A stretch of DNA of 64,000 nucleotides from Petrosia ficiformis (taxonomy: Eukaryota > Porifera > Demospongiae > Haplosclerida > Petrosiidae), in assembly GCA_947044365.1 (NCBI GenBank), contig OX345640.1, positions 3,274,001-3,338,000 on the forward strand. The letters run 5' to 3'. Positions 16,501 to 27,902 of this stretch are shown here, piece by piece. The notes beneath the pieces were generated by a model. That model ran no database searches, was not told the origin of the DNA, and saw only the letters and a program-made list of their open reading frames with translations. Both the position numbers and the translations under genes were made by a program. The first letter of the stretch is position 1, and each line of letters begins with the position of its first letter.

Positions 16501-18124
16501 CAAGATTCTTGCAAGGAAGATGCTGGCAAGATTCTTGACAAGAATCATGTCAGAATCTTGGGTAATTCTTGCAAGCAAGATACTGACAAGAATCTTGTCA
16601 GAATCTTGGGTAATTTTTGCAAGCAAGATACTGACAAGATTCTTGACAAGAATCATGTCAGAATCTTAGGTAATTCTTGCAAGCAAGATACTGACAAGAA
16701 TCTTGTCAGAATCTTGGGTAATTCTTGCATGCAAGATACTGACAAGAATCTTGACAAGAATCATGTCAGAATCTTGGGTAATTCTTGCAAGCAAGATACT
16801 GACAAGATTCTTGACAAGAATTATGTCGGAATCTTGACAAAAATCATGTCAGAATCTTGGATAATTCTTGCAAGCAAGATACTAACAAGAATCTTGTCAG
16901 AATCTTGGGTAATTTTGCAGGCAAGATACTGACAAGAGTCTTGCAAGGAAGATACTGGCAGGATTCTTGACAAGAATCATGTCAGAATCTTGGACAAGAA
17001 TCATGTCAGAATCTTTGGTAATTGTTGCAAGCAAGATACTGACAAGATTCTTGCAAGCAAGATACTGACAAGATTGTTGCAAGCAAGATACTGACAAGAT
17101 TCTTGACAAGAATTATTTCAGAATCTTGGGTACTTCTTGCAAGCAAGATACTGACAAGATTCTTGACAAGAATCATGTCATAATCTTGGGTAATTCTTGC
17201 AAGCAAGATACTGACAAGAATCTTGTCAGAATCTTGGGTAATTTTTGCAAGCAAGATACTGACAAGATTCTTGACAAGAATCATGTCAGAATCTTGGGTA
17301 ATTCTTCCAAGCAAGATACTGACAAGAATCATGTCAGAATCTTCACAAGAATCATGTCAGAATCTTGGGTAATTCTTGCAAGCAAGATACTAACAAGAAT
17401 CTTGTCAGAATCTTGGGTAATTCTTGCAAGCAAGATAGTGACACGATTCTTGACAAGAATCATTTCAGAATCTTTGGTAATTCTTGCAAGCAAGATACTG
17501 ATTAGAATCATGCCAGCATCTTGGGTAATTCTTGCAAGCAAGATACTGACAAGAATCATGTCAGAATCTTGGGTAATTCATGCAATTAAGATACTGACAA
17601 GATTCTTGACAAGAATTATTTCAGAATCTTGGGTAATTCTTGCAAGCAAGATACTGACAAGATTCTTGACAAGAATCATGTCATAATCTTGGGTAATTCT
17701 TGCAAGCAAGATACTGACAAGAATCTTGTCAGAATCTTGGGTAATTTTTGCAAGCAAGATACTGACAAGAATCTTGTCAGAATCTTGGGTAATTGTTGCA
17801 AGCAAGATACTGACAAGATTCTTGACAAGAATCATGTCAGAATCTTGGGTAATTCTTGCAAGCAAGATACTGACAAGAATCTTGTCAGAATCTTGGGTAA
17901 TTCTTGCATGCAAGATACTGACAAGAATCTTGTCAGAATCTTGGGTAATTCTTGCATGCAAGATACTGACAAGATTCTTGACAAGAATCATGTCAGAATC
18001 TTGGTAATTCTTGCAAGCAAGATACTAACAAGAATCTTGTCAGAATCTTAGGTAATTTTGCAGGCAAGATACTGACAAGATTCTTGCAAGGAAGATACTG
18101 GCAGGATTCTTGACAAGAATCATG

Positions 18125-19130
18125 TCAGAATCTTGGGTAATTGTTGCAAGCAAGATACTGACAAGATTCTTGCAAGCAAGATACTGACAAGATTGTTGCA
18201 AGCAAGATACTGACAAGATTCTTGACAAGAATTATTTCAGAATCTTGGGTAATTCTTGCAAGCAAGATACTGACAAGATTCTTGACAAGAATCATGTCAT
18301 AATCTTGGGTAATTGTTGCAAGCAAGATACTGACAAGATTCTTCCAAGCAAGATACTGACAAGATTCTTGCAAGCAAGATACTGACAAGATTCTTGACAA
18401 GAATCATGTCAGAATCTTGGGTAATTTTTGCAAGCAAGATACTGACAAGATTCTTGCAAGCAAGATACTGACAAGATTCTTGCAAGCAAGATACTGACAA
18501 GATTCTTGACAAGAATCATGTCAGAATCTTGGGTAATTGTTGCAAGCAAGATACTGACAAGATTCTTGCAAGCAAGATACTGACAAGATTCTTGCAAGCA
18601 AGATACTGACAAGATTCTTGACAAGAATTATTTCAGAATCTTGGGTAATTCTTGCAAGCAAGATACTGACAAGATTCTTGCAAGCAAGATACTGACAAGA
18701 TTCTTGCAAGCAAGATACTGACAAGATTCTTGACAAGAATCATGTCAGAATCTTGGGTAATTGTTGCAAGCAAGATACTGACAAGATTCTTGCAAGCAAG
18801 ATACTGACAAGATTGTTGCAAGCAAGATACTGACAAGATTTTTGACAAGAATTATTTCAGAATCTTGGGTAATTCTTGCAAGCAAGATACTGACAAGATT
18901 CTTGACAATAATCATGTCATAATCTTGGGTAATTGTTGCAAGCAAGATACTGACAAGATTCTTCCAAGCAAGATACTGACAAGATTCTTGCAAGCAAGAT
19001 ACTGACAAGATTCTTGACAAGAATCATGTCAGAATCTTGGGTAATTGTTGCAAGCAAGATACTGACAAGATTCTTGCAAGCAAGATACTGACAAGATTGT
19101 TGCAAGCAAGATACTGACAAGATTCTTGAC
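18125..19130 (+). repeat. Higher-order repeat block A (112-bp and 620-bp periods)
   Basis: Inside the satellite, successive 3A+B units start every 112 bp between about 18,297 and 18,848. A larger block at 18,125-18,400 recurs 620 bp later at 18,745-19,020 with only a few changes. Confidence 0.8.
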
Positions 19131-19829
19131 AAGAATCATGTCAGAGTCTTGGGTAATTCTTGCAAGCAAGATACTAACAAGAATCTTGTCAGAATCTTGG
19201 GTAATTCTTGCAAGCAAGATAGTGACACGATTCTTGACAAGAATTATTTCAGAATCTTGGGTAATTCTTGCAAGAGCAAGATACTGATTAGAATCATGCC
19301 AGAATCTTGGGTAATTCTTGCAAGCAAGATACTAACAAGAATCTTGTCAGAATCTTGGGTAATTCTTGCAATCAAGATAGTGACACGATTCTTGACAAGA
19401 ATTATTTCAGAATCTTGGGTAATTCTTGCAAGCAAGATACTGATTAGAATCATGCCAGAATCTTGAGTAATTCTTGCAAGCAAGATACTGACAAGAATCA
19501 TGTCAGAATCTTGGGTAATTCTTGCAATCAAGATAGTGACAAGATTCTTGACAAGAATTATTTCAGAATTTTGGGTAATTCTTGCAAGCAAGATACTGAC
19601 AAGATTCTTGACAAGAATTATTTCAGAATCTTGGGTAATTCTTGCAAGCAAGATACTGACAAGATTCTTGACAAGAATCATGTCAGAATCTTGGGTAATT
19701 CTTGCAAGCAAGATACTGACTAGATTCTTGCAAGCAAGATACTGACAAGCTTCTTTACAAGAATCATGTCAGAATCTTGGGTAATTCTTGCAAGCAAGAT
19801 ACTGACTAGATTCTTGCAAGCAAGATACT

Positions 19830-22530
19830 GACAAGCTTCTTGACAAGAATCATGTCAGAATCTTGGGTAATTCTTGCAAGCAAGATACTAACAAGAATCT
19901 TGTCAGAATCTTGGGTAATTCTTGCAAGCAAGATAGTGACACGATTCTTGACAAGAATCATGTCAGAATCTTGGGTAATTCTTGCAAGCAAGATACTAAC
20001 AAGAATCTTGTCAGAATCTTGGGTAATTCTTGCAAGCAAGATAGTGACACGATTCTTGACAAGAATCATTTCAGAATCTTTGGTAATTTTTGCAAGCAAG
20101 ATACTGATTAGAATCATGCCAGAATCTTGGGTAATTCTTGCAAGCAAGATACTGACAAGAATCATGTCAGAATCTTGGGTAATTCTTGCAATCAAGATAC
20201 TGACAAGATTCTTGACAAGAATTATTTCAGAATCTTGCGTAATTCTTGCAAGCAAGATACTGACAAGATTCTTGACAAGAATCATGTCATAATCTTGGGT
20301 AATTCTTGCAAGCAAGATACTGACAAGAATCTTGTCAGAATCTTGGGTAATTCTTGCATGCAAGATACTGACAAGATTCTTGACAAGAATCATGTCAGAA
20401 TCTTGGGTAATTGTTGCAAGCAAGATACTGACAAGAATCTTGTCAGAATCTTGGGTAATTTTTGCAAGCAAGATACTGACAAGAATCTTGTCAGAATCTT
20501 GGGTAATTTTTGCAAGCAAGATACTGACAAGATTCTTGACAAGAATCATGTCAGAATCTTGGGTAATTCTTGCAAGCAAGATACTGACAAGAATCTTGTC
20601 AGAATCTTGGGTACTTCTTGCATGCAAGATACTGACAAGAATCTTGTCAGAATCTTGGGTAATTCTTGCATGCAAGATACTGACAAGATTCTTGACAAGA
20701 ATCATGTCAGAATCTTGGTAATTCTTGCAAGCAAGATACTGACAAGATTCTTGACAAGAATCATGTCGGAATCTTGACAAGAATCATGTCAGAATCTTGG
20801 ATAATTCTTGCAAGCAAGATACTGACAAGAATCTTGTCAGAATCTTGGGTAATTTTGCAGGCAAGATACTGACAAGATTCTTGCAAGGAAGATACTGGCA
20901 GGATTCTTGACAAGAATCATGTCAGAATCTTGGGTAATTTTTGCAAGCAAGATACTGACAAGATTCTTGACAAGAATCATGTCAGAATCTTCACAAGAAT
21001 CATGTCAGAATCTTGGGTAATTCTTGCAAGCAAGATACTAACAAGAATCTTGTCAGAATCTTGGGTAATTCTTGCAAGCAAGATAGTGACACGATTCTTG
21101 ACAAGAATCATTTCAGAATCTTGGGTAATTCTTGCAAGCAAGATACTGATTAGAATCATGCCAGAATCTTGGGTAATTCTTGCAAGCAAGATACTGACAA
21201 GAATCATGTCAGAATCTTGGGTAATTCTTGCAATCAAGATAGTGACAAGATTCTTGACAAGAATTATTTCAGAATTTTGGGTAATTCTTGCAAGCAAGAT
21301 ACTGACAAGATTCTTGACAAGAATTATTTCAGAATCTTGCGTAATTCTTGCAAGCAAGATACTGACAAGATTCTTGACAAGAATCATGTCATAATCTTGG
21401 GTAATTCTTGCAAGCAAGATACTGACAAGAATCTTGTCAGAATCTTGGGTAATTCTTGCATGCAAGATACTGACAAGATTCTTGACAAGAATCATGTCAG
21501 AATCTTGGGTAATTGTTGCAAGCAAGATACTGACAAGAATCTTGTCAGAATCTTGGGTAATTTTTGCAAGCAAGATACTGACAAGAATCTTGTCAGAATC
21601 TTGGGTAATTTTTGCAAGCAAGATACTGACAAGATTCTTGACAAGAATCATGTCAGAATCTTGGGTAATTCTTGCAAGCAAGATACTGACAAGAATCTTG
21701 TCAGAATCTTGGGTACTTCTTGCATGCAAGATACTGACAAGAATCTTGTCAGAATCTTGGGTAATTCTTGCATGCAAGATACTGACAAGATTCTTGACAA
21801 GAATCATGTCAGAATCTTGGTAATTCTTGCAAGCAAGATACTGACAAGATTCTTGACAAGAATCATGTCGGAATCTTGACAAGAATCATGTCAGAATCTT
21901 GGATAATTCTTGCAAGCAAGATACTGACAAGAATCTTGTCAGAATCTTGGGTAATTTTGCAGGCAAGATACTGACAAGATTCTTGCAAGGAAGATACTGG
22001 CAGGATTCTTGACAAGAATCATGTCAGAATCTTGGGTAATTTTTGCAAGCAAGATACTGACAAGATTCTTGACAAGAATCATGTCAGAATCTTCACAAGA
22101 ATCATGTCAGAATCTTGGGTAATTCTTGCAAGCAAGATACTAACAAGAATCTTGTCAGAATCTTGGGTAATTCTTGCAAGCAAGATAGTGACACGATTCT
22201 TGACAAGAATCATTTCAGAATCTTGGGTAATTCTTGCAAGCAAGATACTGATTAGAATCATGCCAGAATCTTGGGTAATTCTTGCAAGCAAGATACTGAC
22301 AAGAATCATGTCAGAATCTTGGGTAATTCTTGCAATCAAGATAGTGACAAGATTCTTGACAAGAATTATTTCAGAATTTTGGGTAATTCTTGCAAGCAAG
22401 ATACTGACAAGATTCTTGACAAGAATTATTTCAGAATCTTGGGTAATTCTTGCAAGCAAGATACTGACAAGATTCTTGACAAGAATCATGTCATAATCTT
22501 GGGTAATTCTTGCAAGCAAGATACTGACAA
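19830..22530 (+). repeat. Higher-order repeat block B (1,102-bp period)
   Basis: Landmarks recur exactly 1,102 bp apart: the variant GTAATTTTGCAGGCAAG near 20,850 and 21,952, and the CTTCACAAGAATC variant near 20,990 and 22,092. About two and a half copies are present. The leftmost lacks one 60-bp unit (1,042-bp offset upstream of ~20,190). Confidence 0.85.
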
Positions 22531-22539
22531 GAATCTTGA

Positions 22540-24660
22540 CAAGAATCATGTCGGAATCTTGACAAGAATCATGTCAGAATCTTGGATAATTCTTGCAAGC
22601 AAGATACTAACAAGAGTCTTGTCAGAATCTTGGGTAATTTTGCAGGCAAGATACTGACAACATTCTTGACAAGAATCATGTCAGAATCTTCACAAGAATC
22701 ATGTCAGAATCTTGACATGAATCTTGTCAGAATACTGGGTAATTCTTGCAAGAAAGACACTGACAAGATTCTTGACAAGAATCATGTCAGAATCTTGACA
22801 AGAATCATATCACAATCTTTGGTAATTCTTGCAAGCAAGATACTGACTGGAATCATGCCAGAATCTTGAGTAATTCTTGCAAGGAAGATACTGACAAAAT
22901 TGTTGACAAGAATCATGTCAGAATCTTATGTAATTCTTGCAAGCAAGATACTGACAAGAATCATGTCAGAATCTTGGGTAATTCTTGCAATCAAGATAGT
23001 GACAAGATTCTTGACAAGAATTATTTCAGAATTTTGGGTAATTCTTGCAAGCAAGATACTGACAAGATTCTTGACAAGAATTATTTCAGAATCTTGGGTA
23101 ATTCTTGCAAGCAAGATACTGACAAGATTCTTGACAAGAATCATGTCATAATCTTGGGTAATTCTTGCAAGCAAGATACTGACAAGAATCTTGTCAGAAT
23201 CTTGGGTAATTTTTGCAAGCAAGATATTGACAAGCTTCTTGACAAGAATCATGTCAGAATCTTGGGTAATTCTTGCAAGCAAGATACTGGCAAGAATCTT
23301 GTCAGAATCTTGGGTACTTCTTGCATGCAAGATACTGACAAGATTCTTGACAAGAATCATGTCAGAATCTTGGGTAATTCTTGCAAGCAAGATACTGACA
23401 AGATTCTTGACAAGAATCATGTCGGAATCTTGACAAGAATCATGTCAGAATCTTGGATAATTCTTGCAAGCAAGATACTAACAAGAGTCTTGTCAGAATC
23501 TTGGGTAATTTTGCAGGCAAGATACTGACAACATTCTTGACAAGAATCATGTCAGAATCTTCACAAGAATCATGTCAGAATCTTGACATGAATCTTGTCA
23601 GAATACTGGGTAATTCTTGCAAGAAAGACACTGACAAGATTCTTGACAAGAATCATGTCAGAATCTTGACAAGAATCATATCACAATCTTTGGTAATTCT
23701 TGCAAGCAAGATACTGACTGGAATCATGCCAGAATCTTGAGTAATTCTTGCAAGGAAGATACTGACAAAATTGTTGACAAGAATCATGTCAGAATCTTAT
23801 GTAATTCTTGCAAGCAAGATACTGACAAGAATCATGTCAGAATCTTGGGTAATTCTTGCAATCAAGATAGTGACAAGATTCTTGACAAGAATTATTTCAG
23901 AATTTTGGGTAATTCTTGCAAGCAAGATACTGACAAGATTCTTGACAAGAATTATTTCAGAATCTTGGGTAATTCTTGCAAGCAAGATACTGACAAGATT
24001 CTTGACAAGAATCATGTCATAATCTTGGGTAATTCTTGCAAGCAAGATACTGACAAGAATCTTGTCAGAATCTTGGGTAATTTTTGCAAGCAAGATATTG
24101 ACAAGCTTCTTGACAAGAATCATGTCAGAATCTTGGGTAATTCTTGCAAGCAAGATACTGGCAAGAATCTTGTCAGAATCTTGGGTACTTCTTGCATGCA
24201 AGATACTGACAAGATTCTTGACAAGAATCATGTCAGAATCTTGGGTAATTCTTGCAAGCAAGATACTGACAAGATTCTTGACAAGAATCATGTCGGAATC
24301 TTGACAAGAATCATGTCAGAATCTTGGATAATTCTTGCAAGCAAGATACTAACAAGAGTCTTGTCAGAATCTTGGGTAATTTTGCAGGCAAGATACTGAC
24401 AACATTCTTGACAAGAATCATGTCAGAATCTTCACAAGAATCATGTCAGAATCTTGACATGAATCTTGTCAGAATACTGGGTAATTCTTGCAAGAAAGAC
24501 ACTGACAAGATTCTTGACAAGAATCATGTCAGAATCTTGACAAGAATCATATCACAATCTTTGGTAATTCTTGCAAGCAAGATACTGACTGGAATCATGC
24601 CAGAATCTTGAGTAATTCTTGCAAGGAAGATACTGACAAAATTGTTGACAAGAATCATGT
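22540..24660 (+). repeat. Higher-order repeat block C (871-bp period)
   Basis: Starts at about 22,582, 23,453 and 24,324, exactly 871 bp apart. The conceptual 95-residue translations of the first 288 bp of each copy are identical, so the copies are nearly or fully identical and recently amplified. Marker variants are GACAACATTCTTGAC, TTGACATGAATCTTGTCAG and AAGAAAGACACTGAC. Confidence 0.88.
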
Positions 24661-24948
24661 CAGAATCTTATGTAATTCTTGCAGGCATGATACTGACAAG
24701 ATTCCTGACAAGAATCATGTCAGAAACTTGACAAAAATCATGTCAGAATCTTGGGTAATTCATGCAAGCAATATACTGACAAAATTCTTGACAAGAATCA
24801 TGTCAGAATCTTGGGTAATTCTTGCAAGCAAGATACTGATAAGGTCCGTCTGACAAGATTCTTTACAAGAATCATGTGCCAGTATCTTGGGTGATTCTTG
24901 CAAGCAAGATGCTGACAAGATTCTTGACAAGAATCATGTCAGACTTTT

Positions 24949-25081
24949 AATTGAACAAACCACTTCCTTATAACCCTACATAAGTGTTTACTCTGCTATA
25001 AAGCAAAATACAAAGAGTTGTAATTATGTAGGTTTATATGCTGTACTTGTGTACGGTTATATGGTAGTGGTTTGTTTAATT
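24949..25081. mobile_element. MITE-like element with ~27-bp inverted termini, copy 1
   Basis: The left terminus AATTGAACAAACCACTTCC pairs with GGTAGTGGTTTGTTTAATT at the right; arms extend to TATAACC/GGTTATA with three mismatches. An inner pair (CCCTACATAA / TTATGTAGG) nests inside. It sits exactly at the end of the satellite array, as does its copy at 39,313-39,445. Confidence 0.75.
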
Positions 25082-26656
25082 TTGGGTCGTATGTTAGCAT
25101 GTTAGCATGCTTTTTGGGTTTTGACGTCCCTACATCTTCTTTCATTTGTGTTGAAAATATTTTTTATTATTCTTTAGTTAATAAGTATACTGATGATACA
25201 TATAATTAATGATAACCATAATAATTATATAGTGTATATTCTATGTACATTAGCTAACTATGTAAATATGTATAATGGTTTGTCTGTTTTGTAGAGCCAC
25301 ATCTGATATCCATTTTAATTAATGGGTGTGGTCTATTACAAATGGCATTCATTTGTAATGGTTAGTCTAGTCTCGTCGTAATGGCTGAAAGTAAGGTTAT
25401 AACCTTGAAGTTTCAAAGTAACATCAAAGCACCACCAGACTACATCAAACAAAGTGTGGGCGTTTTGGACAATACATTCCGTAACTACATTAGTATACAT
25501 ATCTACAGTAATTTGGGGTGTGGTACATGCAAAGATCCAGTTTAAATTTAGTTTGTTACTCTGAAATGAGCACGAGCAATTAATTCTACGTGGCTAAATT
25601 AATGAATACACTAATAAAAATGGCGTCCAGTTCGAGATCAAATCTTTGCTGTCATTGAGACTGTCTGCATTCATAGTGTCTCAAGATGTCATCTTGATAC
25701 TTGTAGACCAGAATTTTACAGTAAATATGATTGGAATGGTGCTAAAATCATTGTGATAGTCCAGCAAGCAAAAAAATGATTTGTGTGGAAAATAATAATA
25801 ATAATAATAATAATTATGAAGCAGACTTGCCAGTTCTGCCACTCAGCAGTTCTCTACTTTAACAACAATTTTAGGCCATCAAGACAGTGTCATTAAAACA
25901 CCAGATATGAATAGGTATATGCTTATGTGTATACATTACAGCTCATCACTTGCAATTGAAATGTATGGGCAGCCATTTTTTTCCATGCCATTTCTACATA
26001 GAGAGAGTAGTACTATGATACTCCCTGATATACATTCCTAAGAAATATGACAGTGACACTTATGTTTGTTTACCTAATGGCTATGTAAAGTTTATTTGGT
26101 ACTAAGTAATACACTTATGTGAAGTGTGTAAGTAAGAACGTTGAAGATTGAATTTGCTGCATGATATTGGTTGTTTCTCCCCGCCTGGCATCATTGATAG
26201 TGCAGAAAGTTTGTAAATGATTATCTGCTGTACATGGAGCACACAGACTTAATTAATAGCTACCACTTGTTAACATGTTTGATTAGCAATGCCAATTGTC
26301 TCAGGGCTGGATATATATAGGATCAGGAGGAAAAATTTAATAAAAGTTCAAAGTTAACTGAAATTTGCTACAGAATAATTATTATGATATTGTCTGGTGA
26401 GCAGATATAATTATTGGAACAGGTCACAATGTAAAAATGGAAGTGAAAGGTCTGCTTGCCAGACTAATTATAATACAGGTAATTTGGGTCTGGCTATTTC
26501 TTGCTGATCATGAATTGTGTGATCCCACAGTCCTGTAAGACAAACAAGGCATTGCTCATCAGACTCTACCCCTGTACACACTTACATCATATTTACTGAT
26601 CAGTTATATTGGAATTTACATGTAAGAACATCATATGTATCTAAACGAACTTAATT

Positions 26657-26715
26657 GATGATGAAGGGACAGTCACAATAGTGCATTGCACTATTGTGAC
26701 TGTCCCTTCATCATC
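26657..26715. repeat. Perfect 29-bp-arm hairpin, copy 1
   Basis: GATGATGAAGGGACAGTCAC continuing to AATAGTGCA is followed by one T and then its exact reverse complement. The same perfect hairpin is at 41,091-41,149. A diverged half-copy is at about 53,560, adjoining an inverted copy of the flanking sequence. Confidence 0.9.
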
Positions 26716-26799
26716 ATGCCAGTGGAGTAAACCCTGGGGCGGACTAAAGTTGTTGCATGACTAATCAATTAAGTTAATTAAGACTCATCTGTATAGCTA

Positions 26800-27347
26800 C
26801 ACTGCAAAAAACTAATTTATTAGTTAGTACAGTTGCAAGGAATAGTGCATGGAAATTTTAATTTAATTAGCTGTGTATGTTGCTATGATCAATAATAGTA
26901 ATTTCAATTTCCTTATCCTGTCTATTAGATATTCAAAGAAGCAGAATAAATATTTTAATTAAATCCTTGTAGGTTAATTTCCAAACCTTCTTTGTGCATC
27001 TAATACACTGCAAAAATAAAATTGTTAAAATAAATAATTTATTGGTTAGTACAGTTGTAAGGAAATTGTATTTTAATTGGTCGTGTTGACTGCAACAAAG
27101 AAGCAGATAAATATTTTAATGAAATTATTTAGGGTTTCCAAACCTTCTTTGTGCATCTAATATGAGGTATTAGGCATGATAATTGATTATAATTGGTACA
27201 TATATATCTTTTACATATTATTTTAATATAATTAGTAAAATGTAACTATGGCATTAAATGTATGTATTCTGAACCAACTAATTTTTAAATCCTTGCAACT
27301 GTACTAACCAATACATTTTTTATTTTAACAATTTTATTTTTGCAGTG
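26800..27347. mobile_element. TA-flanked MITE with duplicated left end
   Basis: The full element is 27,006-27,347: CACTGCAAAAATAAAATTGT at the left pairs with ACAATTTTATTTTTGCAGTG at the right, with ~55-bp arms and TA on both sides (27,004 and 27,348). A TA target fits Tc1/mariner-type MITEs. Immediately left, 26,800-27,003 repeats the left ~200 bp of the element (CACTGCAAAAAACTAATTTA), a partial tandem copy. Relatives are at 45,266-45,812, 51,577-51,951 and 61,981-62,357. Confidence 0.85.
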
Positions 27348-27563
27348 TAATTACTAACAGAGATCTCACCACAAGTGTATGGATGGCCATTTTCTTCCAG
27401 GCATCCATACATTCTCATTATGCAGACATTATCATTGGAATTCAAAGTATATAGGCTAGTATTAAGTAGTGTTGTTTTAGTTAACTATAACTATAACTAC
27501 AACCGCTTTTAGTAAGGGGTGTTTAATTGAATCATTCCTTATCCCAAAATGTCTAAATGAAAA

Positions 27564-27618
27564 TCCTAGACCCTAGACCCTAGACCCTAGACCATAGATT
27601 CTATACCCTAGACCCTAA
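27564..27618 (+). repeat. Short CCTAGAC-type heptamer tract
   Basis: Four to six degenerate CCCTAGA units. A shorter version is at about 46,023-46,036. Superficially telomere-like but interrupted and internal. Confidence 0.6.
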
Positions 27619-27902
27619 ACTTATCGTACGTTTTAGTTAAAATTATAATTATAGTAGATTACTAAAATGCAAAACGTTTTAGTAAATATTGTGTAGCAGA
27701 GTTGATGTCATAAATATTGGATATGACACAGAAATTAATTTCACTTGTAGAACATACACAAATATCAGTTACTCAAACAAGGGAAAACACAAAAAAAACA
27801 TACATATTTATGATTTCTTAATTGGATCCACATAACCAATTGGTGATTGATACTACAACTACTTGTAAATATAGTTGAAGGGTATGGCATAGGTGCTGCC
27901 GG

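Larger units (their letters stand above)
13790..24945 (+). repeat. 11-kb modular satellite array (60-bp basic unit)
   Basis: The basic unit is two modules. A 26-bp module contains AAGATACTGACAAGATTC and CTTGCAAGC. A 34-bp module contains TTGACAAGAATCATGTCAG and AATCTTGGGTAATTC. Observed periods are 60 (A+B), 48 (a 12-bp deletion form with CTGACAAGAATCTTGTCAG) and 112 (3A+B). The unit is rich in dyads: GATTCTTGACAAGAATC, CTTGCAAG, CTGACAAG..CTTGTCAG. The left edge (13,790-14,030) is diverged and includes one inverted unit (~13,908-13,945). The right end has the variant AAGGTCCGTCTGACAAG (24,841). Because 60 and 48 are multiples of three and free of stops in several frames, open frames of up to 324 codons appear on both strands; I treat these as artefacts. 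Confidence 0.97.

Noticed and set aside
13790..24853. Many overlapping open frames of 60-324 codons on both strands
   Set aside because: They exist because the 60- and 48-bp units are multiples of three and stop-free in several frames. The peptides are 16-20-residue echoes of the repeat, present at once in overlapping frames and on both strands.
13790..24945. CRISPR-like array
   Set aside because: Repeats are contiguous and mutually similar throughout; there are no unique spacers of constant length, and the window is animal DNA.
13790..24945. Heat-shock elements (GAA/TTC arrays) in the satellite
   Set aside because: The TTC...GAA dyads are spaced 7 bp apart, not the 2-bp spacing of heat-shock-factor sites.
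27564..27618. Internal telomere repeat
   Set aside because: The unit is CCTAGAC-like and irregular, not TTAGGG/CCCTAA, and only a few copies are present.
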